From a bacterium (GTDB taxonomy: Bacteria > UBA9089 > JASEIO01), in NCBI GenBank assembly GCA_030017475.1, contig JASEIO010000014.1:1-34852 (forward strand): a stretch of 34,852 bases of DNA, written 5' to 3'. Position 1 is the first letter of the stretch; every line of letters starts with the position of its first letter. A program made the translations under genes and the position numbers. Shown in pieces: positions 23,494-31,319 of the stretch. The notes under the pieces are model-generated. The model was not told where the DNA came from and did not search any database. It saw nothing but the letters and a program-made list of their open reading frames with translations.

Positions 23494-23708
23494 GAACATT
23501 CGGCAATTTGCATCATTTGACAATATTGTGTAAATAAGGAAAAAGGGGAAATATGGAAAAAGAAGTAGTTGGGCTAAAGCGAAGCCGGTATGGAAGTTAG
23601 GTTAAGAAGTTGGTAAAGGTGAAGACCAGTTCTTAACCCCTATAACCTTAACCCTCTTTATTTTTTCTTTTTCTTTATTTACACTTCGTTATGAATTACC
23701 GAACGGTC
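23494..23708. mobile_element. 215-bp MITE-like element with degenerate inverted ends
   Basis: Outer ends GAACATTCGG (23494-23503) and CCGAACGGTC (23699-23708) are inverted. Inner ends GTGTAAATAAGGAAAAAG (23528-23545) and CTTTTTCTTTATTTACAC (23667-23684) are inverted with 17 of 18 matches. The interior is non-coding and holds a stem, GGTTAAGAA (23600-23608) with TTCTTAACC (23630-23638) plus TGGT/ACCA inside. The ends recall those of IS256/Mutator-type elements (a GTGTAAAT core), so it may be a non-autonomous relative. It fills most of the 353-nt gap between carD and the PIN-TRAM gene; I see no gene there. Confidence 0.6.
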
Positions 23709-23733
23709 TTATTTATATATCTTCAGAGACCTG

Positions 23734-24216
23734 TTATGGTACTCCTAATATCTTCTCAACCATGGAACTTGCTTCATCCGCAGATGTATTCTTGACATAA
23801 GCCAATTCTGATATAATTAATTGTTTGGCATTATCGAAAAGACGCCTCTCCACATTTGACAATCCTCTCTCTTTACTACGAAAAGCTAAATTTCTGGCTA
23901 CCTCTGCAACCTTGTAAATTGACCCACTTTTTATCTTTTCTAAATTTGTTGTATAACGCACCTTCCAATCAGAAATCGATTCCCCTTTTTTTCCGCTTAA
24001 AATATTAAGTACTTTCGGAATCTCCGATTCGTTAATTACCACTCTTAACCCTATCTTGGAAACACTTTCAACTGGAATCATAACCTTCATTTCAGTTACA
24101 AGTAGTTTCACTACATAATACTTTCTCCTCTCTCCAAGAACTTCATGCTCTTCAACTGCCTCAATTTCACCTGCCCCGTGCAAAGGATAAACTACCTTAT
24201 CCCCAACCCTAAACAC
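23734..24216 (-). CDS. carD: CarD-family RNA polymerase-binding transcription regulator
   Basis: A 160-residue protein. The N-terminal Tudor-like RNA polymerase-interacting domain (about 1-60) starts MFRVGDKVVYPLHGAGEIEAVEE and continues KYYVVKLLVTEMKVMIPVE. The helical C-terminal DNA-binding part contains DWKVRYTTNLEKIKSG and RSKERGLSNVERRLFDNAKQLIISEL. CarD stabilises the open promoter complex and controls ribosomal RNA and stress genes in several phyla. The start is GTG at 24216 behind TAGGAGGGG. It lies between radA and the ispD region, where CarD and ispD are often close. Confidence 0.94.
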   Translation of the reverse strand: MFRVGDKVVYPLHGAGEIEAVEEHEVLGERRKYYVVKLLVTEMKVMIPVESVSKIGLRVVINESEIPKVLNILSGKKGESISDWKVRYTTNLEKIKSGSIYKVAEVARNLAFRSKERGLSNVERRLFDNAKQLIISELAYVKNTSADEASSMVEKILGVP

Positions 24217-24251
24217 TTTCCCCTCCTACTCAAGAACATTTTCTCCCTATA

Positions 24252-24281
24252 TATATTTTCCTGAATGACCTAAAGAGTCAA
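24252..24281 (-). promoter_or_regulatory. probable promoter of carD
   Basis: On the minus strand TTGACT (24276-24281) is followed at 17-18 nt by an AAATATATA tract (-10, 24252-24258). The 12 nt AATTATCTTGAC covering the -35 box are identical to those at the hppA promoter. The -10 is less exact than in the other promoters here. Confidence 0.55.
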
Positions 24282-24307
24282 GATAATTCTGCTTTTGGGA
24301 AAATTAT

Positions 24308-25651
24308 CTATAATATGGATAGGCTTTCTAATGCCTCCTTTACAGTAGACACCCCTATCTTTTTAAAGGATTTATTGGAGTTTAATCCTTCCAAATTATT
24401 CTTGGGAATAACACAACCTCGGAATCCGAGCTTTTCTATTTCCCTGATTCTCTTATCTATATAACTTACTGAACGAACCTCTCCTAATAAGCCAACTTCC
24501 CCAAGTATGGCTAAATCTCCATCTACTATTTTGTCTTTGAAATTTGAGGAGATCGCAACCGTAATAGCTAAATCTATGTCGGGTTCTAAAACCCTGACCC
24601 CACCGGCAACATTAACAAATAGATCGCAAGAGGATAGGTGTAATCCTACCCTTTTTTCCAATACTGCTATAAGTAAGTTCACTCGATTATAATCTACTCC
24701 TACGGTTTCTCTTTTGGGGATACCAAAACGGGTCTCGGTAACTAACACCTGAATCTCCACTAATACAGGCCTTGTCCCTTGTAAACTAGCAGTAACCACA
24801 GACCCAGAAACATTTGTGGGACATTCCCGGAGGAAGAAAGACGATGGGTTCAAGACCTCCTCTAATCCAAAATCCCTCATCTCAAATATTCCAATCTCTC
24901 GCGTTTCTCCAAATCGATTCTTTACCGCACGCAAGAGTCGGAAAGAGGTATATTTCTCTCCCTCAAGATAAAGCACTGTATCAACCATATGTTCTAAGAT
25001 CTTTGGTCCAGCAATGGCTCCTTCTTTAGTTACATGCCCTATAATAAAGATTGGTATCCCTTTGCCTTTAGCTAAACTTACAAGCTTTGCGGTACACTCT
25101 CTTACCTGAGAGACTGATCCAGGAGAAGAGAGGATCTTTGGCATATATATTGTCTGGATAGAATCAATTATTAAAGCATGCGGTTCAATCTCCTCTATCG
25201 TAGAAATTATATACTGCATGTTGGTCTCTGGTAAGATATAAAAACAAGGAGATTCTATCCCCAATCTGTCTGCCCGTAGTTTCACCTGGGGGGCGGATTC
25301 CTCTCCAGATACATACAATACTTTACCAAGCGATTTACTTAAGGCGTCACCTACTTGAAGAAGTAAGGTTGATTTTCCTATTCCAGGATCTCCTCCAATT
25401 AATATTATGCTGCCTAAAACAACCCCTCCACCTAAAACCCTATCAAATTCACCTATCTTTGTTAACACCCTATCTTTTTCAGAAGAGGATATCTCTTGCA
25501 AAGGTACAGGATGCGATGAAGGTAAAGAAGGAAATCCGAAACTCGGTAATTCTACTTCTTCTATCAAACTATTCCACTCACCACACGTTGGACATTTGCC
25601 TAACCACCTAAGGGATTCGTATCCACAAACTTTACAATAATGCTTACCCAT
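24308..25651 (-). CDS. radA: DNA repair protein RadA/Sms
   Basis: A 447-residue recombination helicase of usual length. A four-Cys zinc finger (C6, C9, C20, C23) comes first, then the RecA-like ATPase with Walker A GGDPGIGKS at 86-94, VSGEES, ALIIDSIQT and the RadA-specific KNRFG loop. The C-terminal Lon-protease-like domain starts near residue 290 with VTASLQGTRPVLVEIQ. It promotes branch migration of recombination intermediates. The ATG at 25651 overlaps the mlaD stop as TAATG, so translation is coupled, though the ribosome site (AAAGAAA) is weak. It follows the Mla genes and precedes carD. Confidence 0.96.
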   Translation of the reverse strand: MGKHYCKVCGYESLRWLGKCPTCGEWNSLIEEVELPSFGFPSLPSSHPVPLQEISSSEKDRVLTKIGEFDRVLGGGVVLGSIILIGGDPGIGKSTLLLQVGDALSKSLGKVLYVSGEESAPQVKLRADRLGIESPCFYILPETNMQYIISTIEEIEPHALIIDSIQTIYMPKILSSPGSVSQVRECTAKLVSLAKGKGIPIFIIGHVTKEGAIAGPKILEHMVDTVLYLEGEKYTSFRLLRAVKNRFGETREIGIFEMRDFGLEEVLNPSSFFLRECPTNVSGSVVTASLQGTRPVLVEIQVLVTETRFGIPKRETVGVDYNRVNLLIAVLEKRVGLHLSSCDLFVNVAGGVRVLEPDIDLAITVAISSNFKDKIVDGDLAILGEVGLLGEVRSVSYIDKRIREIEKLGFRGCVIPKNNLEGLNSNKSFKKIGVSTVKEALESLSIL

Positions 25652-26679
25652 TATTTCTTTCTCAATAATTTCCAGGGATTCCTTTTTAAATCCGAAGTAA
25701 ACTCCTTCAAATCACTCACTACCAAACTTAAATCTTCACCTATCTTTTCATCATTTAATAACTTAGCAAGCGGACCTTTACCGTCTTCTATTCGCTTTGT
25801 AATAAGCTGTAAACCCTCTGATGCCTTTTTAAGATTAGAAATTGTAGTACTAACTGTTTGTTTATTTGTAACCACAATCTCTTGTAAATCATTTATAACC
25901 CCTCTTAAGTCCTTCGAGATTTCCTTTATCTCATGCTCTAAGCGCGAAGAGGCATCCCGCAGTTTATTACAGGTTGCCTTAATATCCTCTCTATTTTCAT
26001 CAAAGATTGTATCTACCCTTTTTCCTGTACCTTCTACAATCTTGGTTATCCGATCTACGTTATTCGAGACTGTAAGCAAGGTATTATTAAGGGTATTTAA
26101 TGTGCCTTTTAAGTTATTCCTGTTCTCAATCAAGATTTCATTTAGGTTATGGATAACCTTTGTAGTGTTCTCGATAATCAATGAAATTTTTTGTTTTGTT
26201 TCTTCTCCGCCAAGCATCGAATCGAGGGTGCCCATCGCCTTTTCCAATTTATGGGCAACACTTTCCCCTTTACTCAATATCTCTGCAACAGATACTGGAT
26301 CTTCCCCTAAGATCTTTGCCGATGGAGGAATCCTCTCCCCTTTTCCCATTGAAATCTCTATGTATTTTTCTCCAATTAAACCCAGTGTTCCAATAGTCAC
26401 CTTAGAATCTTTTCTTAAACAAACACCCTCTTCTATCCATAAAACTACTTCCACCTTCGAGTCCGTAATCGACATATCTTTCACCTTCCCTACCTCCATC
26501 CCTGCTAATCTTACCGGAGCACCCACTTTAAGTCCACTCACGTAACTAAAATAAACCCGGACTTCATATCCCTTTTTAAAAAGGCGAAAATCTCCTGCCA
26601 TAATAACTAAAAACCCAAGGATTAACAAGGAAATACTAACCATTAATCCAACGTGCACCTTTGCCCCTAAACGTATCAT
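25651..26679 (-). CDS. mlaD: MCE-domain lipid-binding protein MlaD
   Basis: A 342-residue protein. A single N-terminal membrane helix (about 10-30) is followed by an MCE domain (about 38-116): VRVYFSYVSGLKVGAPVRLAG, VGKVKDM, VTIGTLGLIGEKYIEIS. The rest (about 150-330) is long amphipathic helix and coiled coil rich in Asn, Lys and Glu, much longer than E. coli MlaD. That suggests a helical needle that spans the periplasm rather than a short ring. It forms the substrate-binding part of the MlaEFD complex, probably moving phospholipid between membranes. The mlaF stop lies 12 nt upstream and the end overlaps radA. No mlaA, mlaB or mlaC is present. Confidence 0.93.
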   Translation of the reverse strand: MIRLGAKVHVGLMVSISLLILGFLVIMAGDFRLFKKGYEVRVYFSYVSGLKVGAPVRLAGMEVGKVKDMSITDSKVEVVLWIEEGVCLRKDSKVTIGTLGLIGEKYIEISMGKGERIPPSAKILGEDPVSVAEILSKGESVAHKLEKAMGTLDSMLGGEETKQKISLIIENTTKVIHNLNEILIENRNNLKGTLNTLNNTLLTVSNNVDRITKIVEGTGKRVDTIFDENREDIKATCNKLRDASSRLEHEIKEISKDLRGVINDLQEIVVTNKQTVSTTISNLKKASEGLQLITKRIEDGKGPLAKLLNDEKIGEDLSLVVSDLKEFTSDLKRNPWKLLRKK

Positions 26680-26691
26680 CTCTTTACCTCT

Positions 26692-27441
26692 TTAAGAATC
26701 AGTGATTGGACCATGGACTGCCCCAGTAATAAATTGGTGAACAACTGGATTTTGGGTCGATTTTATCTCTTTAGGTGTTCCTACTTCAATAATCTTCCCA
26801 TCATAAAGCATAGCTAACCTATCTCCGATTTGATAAGCCGATTTCATGTCATGGGTAACTGCAATTGAGGTCAGGGACATGTGACTCTGTAACTCTCGAA
26901 TCAAATGATTAATGGATGCCCCCATAATGGGATCTATTCCAGTAGTTGGCTCATCATAAAGAATAATCTCAGGGGATGTGGCAATTGCCCGAGCTAAGGC
27001 AACCCTTTTTCTCATCCCACCAGATAATTGAGAAGGACTTAAGTCCTCCACGCCTTCTAAGCCTACTATCTTCAGTTTCTCTTTGACTATCTTGAAAATC
27101 TCATGTCTCGGTTTATTGGTATGCTCCAGAAGAAAAAAACCCACATTTTCTCCAACAGTCATGGAATCAAATAACGCTCCTTCTTGAAAAAGCATACTAA
27201 ATTTTAACCGAACCTTTTGCAATTCTACGTCACTCAATTTTGTAATATCACATCCAGAGATATTAATCTCTCCCCTATCTGGTTTCAATAATCCAATTAT
27301 AAGTTTCAGTAATACTGACTTCCCTGAACCTGATTGGCCAATTATGACCATTATCTCTCCTTTTTTTATAGAAAGATTTAATCCTTTCAAAACTTGATTT
27401 TCACCAAAGCCCTTCCATAGATTGGTAATAGTAATCATCAT
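26692..27441 (-). CDS. mlaF: ABC transporter ATPase MlaF
   Basis: A 249-residue ABC ATPase. Walker A GQSGSGKS is at residues 35-42, the Q-loop at FQEGALFDSMTV, the signature LSGGMRKRVALARA near 138-151, Walker B ILYDEPTTGIDP, and the switch VTHDM. The FDSMTVGENV and SGGMRKRV combination is typical of Mla/Ttg2A ATPases. It powers MlaE at the inner face of the cytoplasmic membrane. The ATG overlaps the mlaE stop by 4 nt (ATGA), so the two are coupled. A Met-Met start leaves the second ATG possible. Confidence 0.96.
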   Translation of the reverse strand: MMITITNLWKGFGENQVLKGLNLSIKKGEIMVIIGQSGSGKSVLLKLIIGLLKPDRGEINISGCDITKLSDVELQKVRLKFSMLFQEGALFDSMTVGENVGFFLLEHTNKPRHEIFKIVKEKLKIVGLEGVEDLSPSQLSGGMRKRVALARAIATSPEIILYDEPTTGIDPIMGASINHLIRELQSHMSLTSIAVTHDMKSAYQIGDRLAMLYDGKIIEVGTPKEIKSTQNPVVHQFITGAVHGPITDS

Positions 27442-28190
27442 TGATATAATAATACGGTTAGAAAATAGTTTGATACCAATATGAGTATGGATGATATTAC
27501 TACAGATGAAGTGGTCGCCTTCCCTACGCCTTTTGCCCCCCCAATTGTTGTAAAACCTTTATAACATCCAATGACAATTATAATCATTCCAAAGAAGAAT
27601 GCCTTTATCAAACCACTTAAGATGTCCCATGGCGAAACAAAACTTATTGAATTATCAACATAGATGCTGGAACAGATCGAAAATCTATATACCCCTACTG
27701 CATATCCTCCAAGAATTCCGATAAGATCTGTATAGATAGTTAGACAGGGAAGCATAATGAGAGATGCAATAAATCTTGGACAAGCCAACTGTTTGATTGG
27801 ATTGACCGCTAAAGTCTCTAAGGCATCAATCTGCTCGGTGACCTTCATGCTGCCAATCTCTGCAGTAGTCGAAGAACCAATTCTCCCAGCAACAATTATA
27901 GCTGTTAGCACTGGCCCAAGTTCCTTACACATAGAAGCAGCTACCACTCCCCCGACCACGGTCTCTGCATTAAACTCTCTTAATTTAATGTAGGTTTGGA
28001 CAGCTAAAACCATTCCAGTAAAAACAGCCATAATGGAGGCAATCGGTAAGGTGTTTACTCCAATCTCTAACATTTGAGAGATTATATATTTACCTTTAAA
28101 GGGAGGTCTTACTATATGTAATATTATCTGCCAAAAGAGTGAAGTTATCCCTCCTACCTCTTCCAAAAAATATGCAATCTTCCTGCCCAT
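27438..28190 (-). CDS. mlaE: lipid ABC transporter permease MlaE
   Basis: A 250-residue integral membrane protein of the MlaE/YrbE family. About five hydrophobic segments, with FTGMVLAVQTYIKLREF, KELGPVLTAIIVAGRIGSS and AEIGSMKVTEQIDALETLAVNP as signatures. It is the permease for phospholipid movement, acting with MlaF and MlaD, which follow in the same order. The ATG at 28190 lacks an obvious ribosome site (ACAAAAAGAT), the dnaB stop being 21 nt upstream, so translation may rely on dnaB coupling. A diderm envelope is implied, as MlaE is uncommon in monoderms apart from actinobacterial relatives. Confidence 0.96.
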   Translation of the reverse strand: MGRKIAYFLEEVGGITSLFWQIILHIVRPPFKGKYIISQMLEIGVNTLPIASIMAVFTGMVLAVQTYIKLREFNAETVVGGVVAASMCKELGPVLTAIIVAGRIGSSTTAEIGSMKVTEQIDALETLAVNPIKQLACPRFIASLIMLPCLTIYTDLIGILGGYAVGVYRFSICSSIYVDNSISFVSPWDILSGLIKAFFFGMIIIVIGCYKGFTTIGGAKGVGKATTSSVVISSILILVSNYFLTVLLYQ

Positions 28191-28211
28191 ATCTTTTTGT
28201 GAAAACGTTAT

Positions 28212-29555
28212 CTACTCCTCCATAGTAGATAAATTCTCAAACCTGGTATATTCTTTAAAGAACCTCAATTTTACTGTTCCAGTAGGACCATTTCTTTGCT
28301 TCCCAATGATTATTTCAGCAATCCCCTCATTTTCTTCTGTAGGATTATAGTACTCCTCCCTGTAAATAAAGGTCACTAAATCAGCATCTTGTTCAATTGC
28401 CCCTGATTCCCGCAAATCTGAAAGTTGTGGACGTTTGGATCCTCCTCTTACCTCAACTGCTCGAGAAAGCTGGGAGAGGGCAATTATAGGAATATCTAAT
28501 TCCTTGGCTAATGCCTTAAGAGATCTTGATATTTCAGATATCTCTTGCTGTCTGTTTTCAGCCCCTCCTCTTCCCTGCATCAGTTGCAAATAATCAATCA
28601 CAATCAAGCCTACATTTTCACGGGCCTTTATTCTTCGAGCCTTAGCCTTGAGTTCTACTATTTGAATAGCTGGGGTATCATCAATAAATATAGGTGCTTC
28701 TGACAAAATACCAGCGGCAGTGGTCAAGCGTGGCCAATCAGATTCTGATAAAAAACCTGTTCTCAGTTTATGGACCGAAACCCTTGCCTCTGAACATAAC
28801 ATCCTCTGCACAAGTTGCTCTTTGGACATCTCCAGTGAAAAGATTGCCACTGGCATGCGATTCCTTATCCCTGCATGCTGAACAATATTTAAACACAGGC
28901 TAGACTTTCCCATAGAAGGCCTTCCAGCAATGATGATTAAATCAGAAGATTGAAAACCTGATGTTTTAATATCAAGATCAATAAATCCTGAAGGTACACC
29001 TCTTACATATTCTTTATGGGCATAAAGTCTTTCAATCTCTTCAAATGAATCATGTATTATTGAGGAAATAGGAACAAAATCCCGGGAGACTTTGCGCTGC
29101 ACTACGTCAAAGATAAGACTTTCTGCTTTGTCAAGAATAGCAGATACCTCCCCTTCACCTTGATATCCCAGTTCTACAATCTCTGTAGCTGAACTAATCA
29201 ATTTACGTAAGACTCCTTTTTCAGCTACAATCCTGGCATAATGCTCTACATTGGCAGCTGTAGGAACAGAATTTAAGATTTGGGCTAAATAAGCTGCTCC
29301 TCCAACCTCATCTAAATTTCCCTCCTTTTTTAGCTGTTCTGTTAAGGTGATCAGATCCACTGGTTCATTTTTTTCATATAGATTTAATATAGCAGCCCAT
29401 ATCCTTTTATGGGCATCCCAATAAAAAAGATCTTCATTCAATATTTCCAAAACACGGGAGATCGCTTCTCTTTCCATCATCATTGCCCCTAAGGTAGAAA
29501 TTTCTGCTTCTAATGAATGAGGAGGAATCTTCTTATTATGGGATTGATTATTCAT
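28212..29555 (-). CDS. dnaB: replicative DNA helicase DnaB
   Basis: A 447-residue hexameric fork helicase. The N-terminal domain (about 10-110) has PHSLEAEISTLGAMM and WAAILNLYEKNEPVDLITL. The RecA-like motor has Walker A GRPSMGKSSL, VAIFSLEMSKEQLVQRM, VIDYLQLMQGRGG and the arginine finger region LRESGAIEQDADLV. No intein is present. The ATG at 29555 follows GAGGTTTATT. It is last in rpsF-ssb-rpsR-rplI-dnaB, a very common bacterial order, and is separated from rplI by 130 nt that contain repeat copy C. Confidence 0.97.
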   Translation of the reverse strand: MNNQSHNKKIPPHSLEAEISTLGAMMMEREAISRVLEILNEDLFYWDAHKRIWAAILNLYEKNEPVDLITLTEQLKKEGNLDEVGGAAYLAQILNSVPTAANVEHYARIVAEKGVLRKLISSATEIVELGYQGEGEVSAILDKAESLIFDVVQRKVSRDFVPISSIIHDSFEEIERLYAHKEYVRGVPSGFIDLDIKTSGFQSSDLIIIAGRPSMGKSSLCLNIVQHAGIRNRMPVAIFSLEMSKEQLVQRMLCSEARVSVHKLRTGFLSESDWPRLTTAAGILSEAPIFIDDTPAIQIVELKAKARRIKARENVGLIVIDYLQLMQGRGGAENRQQEISEISRSLKALAKELDIPIIALSQLSRAVEVRGGSKRPQLSDLRESGAIEQDADLVTFIYREEYYNPTEENEGIAEIIIGKQRNGPTGTVKLRFFKEYTRFENLSTMEE

Positions 29556-29568
29556 AATAAACCTCTTT

Positions 29569-29640
29569 GAGACTGTTCAGTAATTCATAACTTGGTGTAA
29601 ATAGAGAAAAAAGGAAAGGTGTAACAAAGGAAGAAAAAGG
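29569..29640 (-). repeat. solitary end of the GTGTAAATA repeat family (copy C)
   Basis: GAGACTGTTCAG, then TAATTCATAACTTGGTGTAAATA and GAGAAAAAAGG (29569-29614), is the reverse of copy A and of the right end of the 215-bp element. A second partial unit, GTGTAACAAAGGAAGAAAAAGG, follows at about 29619-29640. It occupies most of the rplI-dnaB gap. No matching opposite end is seen. Confidence 0.65.
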
Positions 29641-29685
29641 TTTTTGATTAATCTATGTAATATCTTTACTGCTTAAAGCCATTGC

Positions 29686-30129
29686 CTATTTCTTAATTAC
29701 CCAAACTTTAAGGCTTGCCTTTACCTCTTCGTGAAGTTTAACTGGTACAGTATAGATTCCTAAACCCTTTAATGGCTCTTCTAATTCAATCATTTGCCTA
29801 TCTACATCTATACCTTGTTCGATTAATGCCTCCGCTATATCTAAAGCCCTGACTACACCAAATAATCGCTCATCTGGTCCTGCTTCTCTTGAAATGGTTA
29901 CAGATAAACTTTCTATCTTCTGTTTAAGGCGTACTGCATCCCTTTTTCTCTTCTCCCTTTTTAGAATCGCAACACGCCGTTCTTCCTCTAAAATCCTAAG
30001 ATTCTTAGAGTTTTTTTCAACTGCCAATCCTTTAGGAATTAAAAAGTTCCGAGCAAACCCATCCGCTACTTGCTTTATTTCACTCTTTTTCCCTACTCCT
30101 TTAACATCCTCTCTAAGGATTACCTCCAT
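29686..30129 (-). CDS. rplI: ribosomal protein bL9
   Basis: A 147-residue large-subunit protein of typical length. The N-terminal rRNA-binding domain reads [36 protein letters not shown] in the family pattern (given here for position 1-36, key residues Gly13, Gly14-Lys15, Gly24, Arg26-Asn-Phe-Leu, Pro31). A long basic helix (about 45-75) links to the C-terminal domain with [14 protein letters not shown] and [13 protein letters not shown]. The ATG at 30129 is chosen because GGAGAAGG precedes it and bL9 begins M-x-VIL. The ATG at 30150 adds an unrelated stub. Confidence 0.96.
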   Translation of the reverse strand: MEVILREDVKGVGKKSEIKQVADGFARNFLIPKGLAVEKNSKNLRILEEERRVAILKREKRKRDAVRLKQKIESLSVTISREAGPDERLFGVVRALDIAEALIEQGIDVDRQMIELEEPLKGLGIYTVPVKLHEEVKASLKVWVIKK

Positions 30130-30201
30130 TCCTTCTCCATAATTATTCATAATTTTGGGGAGGACTATACTTCCCCCACTATTTTGAGTAGATACCCTTC
30201 A

Positions 30202-30222
30202 CCTAACAACTAAAAACTAAAT
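30202..30222. repeat. heptamer array 7 (three units)
   Basis: CCTAACA, ACTAAAA, ACTAAAT end on the rpsR stop codon (30222-30224). It lies in the 92-nt rpsR-rplI gap, which shows nothing else recognisable. Confidence 0.55.
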
Positions 30223-30467
30223 TATGTTTCGCAAAAAGGTAATAGAGCTATATTTCTTGCCCGCTTAATCGCTTTGGCTACCATTCGTTGATGCTTGGTA
30301 CAATTCCTATTAACCCGTCTTGGCATTATCTTCCCACGATCAGATATGAATTTTCGTAATCTACCTACATCTTTATAATCAATCTCTTTCACTTTGTCAA
30401 CACAGAGTCTACATACCTTTCGCTTTTCATAACCCCATCCTTTTCCTTTCCCATCTCTCTTTTCCAT
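30222..30467 (-). CDS. rpsR: ribosomal protein bS18 (zinc-type)
   Basis: An 81-residue small-subunit protein that pairs with bS6 in the 30S platform. [55 protein letters not shown] are the family landmarks (quoted as pieces). Cys residues in CRLC, NCTKH and PFC indicate the zinc-binding form. The ATG at 30467 is chosen because GAGG stands 6 nt before it. The ATG at 30482 has no ribosome site. It lies 32 nt after ssb in the rpsF-ssb-rpsR-rplI-dnaB operon. Confidence 0.96.
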   Translation of the reverse strand: MEKRDGKGKGWGYEKRKVCRLCVDKVKEIDYKDVGRLRKFISDRGKIMPRRVNRNCTKHQRMVAKAIKRARNIALLPFCET

Positions 30468-30499
30468 CTTCGTCCTCAACATCTACAAAGATTTGTGGC

Positions 30500-30910
30500 T
30501 TAAAATGGCACCTCATCTACCTCTTCTTTTTCATCAATTGGAGGTTCTTCAAATCTTTCTTGAGGTTCATAGAACTCTTCTCTTCTATCCAGAAATTGAA
30601 CCTGTTGAGCAACTACCTCCAAAATGCTTCTCTTATCTCCGGTTTCAGTCTCCCAGCTCCGAGATTGCAATCTCCCAGCTATAAGAACTGGTCTACCTTT
30701 GTGCAAATATTGATTACAAAACTCAGCTTGTTTTCCCCAGACAACTATGGGAATAAAAGAAACCTCCTCTTTTTTCTCCCCACTTTGTGTAACATAAGAC
30801 CTATTCACAGCAAGACCAAATTTGGCAACTGCCTTTCCTGAAGGTACATATCGCAATTCTGGATCCCGAGTTAAGTTCCCTGCCAAAACAACCTGATTAA
30901 AATTTACCAT
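30500..30910 (-). CDS. ssb: single-stranded DNA-binding protein SSB
   Basis: A 136-residue SSB. The OB fold (about 1-105) shows MVNFNQVVLAGNLTRDPELRYV, KFGLAVNRSY, FIPIVVWGKQAEFC, KGRPVLIAGRLQSRSWE and LEVVAQQVQFL. A short acidic linker leads to EVDEVPF, the C-terminal tip that recruits repair and replication partners. It coats single strands during replication and repair. The ATG at 30910 follows AAGGAGGG. It sits between rpsF and rpsR, the standard place. Confidence 0.97.
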   Translation of the reverse strand: MVNFNQVVLAGNLTRDPELRYVPSGKAVAKFGLAVNRSYVTQSGEKKEEVSFIPIVVWGKQAEFCNQYLHKGRPVLIAGRLQSRSWETETGDKRSILEVVAQQVQFLDRREEFYEPQERFEEPPIDEKEEVDEVPF

Positions 30911-30954
30911 TTAGCCCTCCTTGTCCTTTTTCTTTAAAAAAAGAAAAAGCGACA

Positions 30955-31236
30955 TTACTTCTTGGTTATGAGATATTTAAGGATAGAATCAGTCAATCTG
31001 AAACTCCGGGTTATATCCTCAAGTATTTTACTTTCAAGTTTGAAATTTAATAGGATGTAGAAACCCTCCCTACTCTTCTTTACTGGATAAGCCAACTTTC
31101 TCCTTCCCCATCTCGTAATACCTTCTATTTCTCCTTTACCTTCTTCAATTATCTCCTTAATCCTTTCCTCTAACTTACCCCTTTCTTCCTCTGTTAGTTC
31201 TGGATCAAATATTAGTATACCTTCATATTCACTCAA
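30955..31236 (-). CDS. rpsF: ribosomal protein bS6
   Basis: A 93-residue small-subunit protein. SEYEGILIFDPELTEEER, ITRWGRRKLAYPVKKSREGFY, and FKLESKILEDITRSFRLTDSILKYL match bS6 (shown in pieces). The TTG at 31236 is chosen: AGGAGG stands 7 nt before it and the chain then starts S-EYE, where bS6 normally starts M-x-YE. The ATG at 31242 touches the same Shine-Dalgarno and would need initiation with no spacing. It is first in the operon behind a strong promoter. Confidence 0.95.
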   Translation of the reverse strand: MSEYEGILIFDPELTEEERGKLEERIKEIIEEGKGEIEGITRWGRRKLAYPVKKSREGFYILLNFKLESKILEDITRSFRLTDSILKYLITKK

Positions 31237-31277
31237 AGGCATCCCTCCTTTTTCGTTCAAAACGTCATCTTATGTCA

Positions 31278-31306
31278 ATTATATCATACTAAAATTTTAT
31301 TTGCAA
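31278..31306 (-). promoter_or_regulatory. sigma-70-type promoter of the rpsF operon
   Basis: On the minus strand, TTGCAA (31301-31306) and TATAAT (31278-31283) are separated by 17 nt. The transcript would begin about 35 nt before the rpsF start. It lies directly behind the ychF stop (31320), with no terminator between. Confidence 0.8.
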
Positions 31307-31319
31307 GGAAAAACTATCC

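Noticed and set aside
23600-23638. Terminator behind carD
   Set aside because: The stem is strong, but no T-run follows on either strand. It is part of the 215-bp element.
25640-26545. 301-codon open frame on the plus strand opposite mlaD
   Set aside because: It mirrors the coiled-coil codons of mlaD, has no ribosome site and no recognisable motif. MlaD is certain on the other strand.
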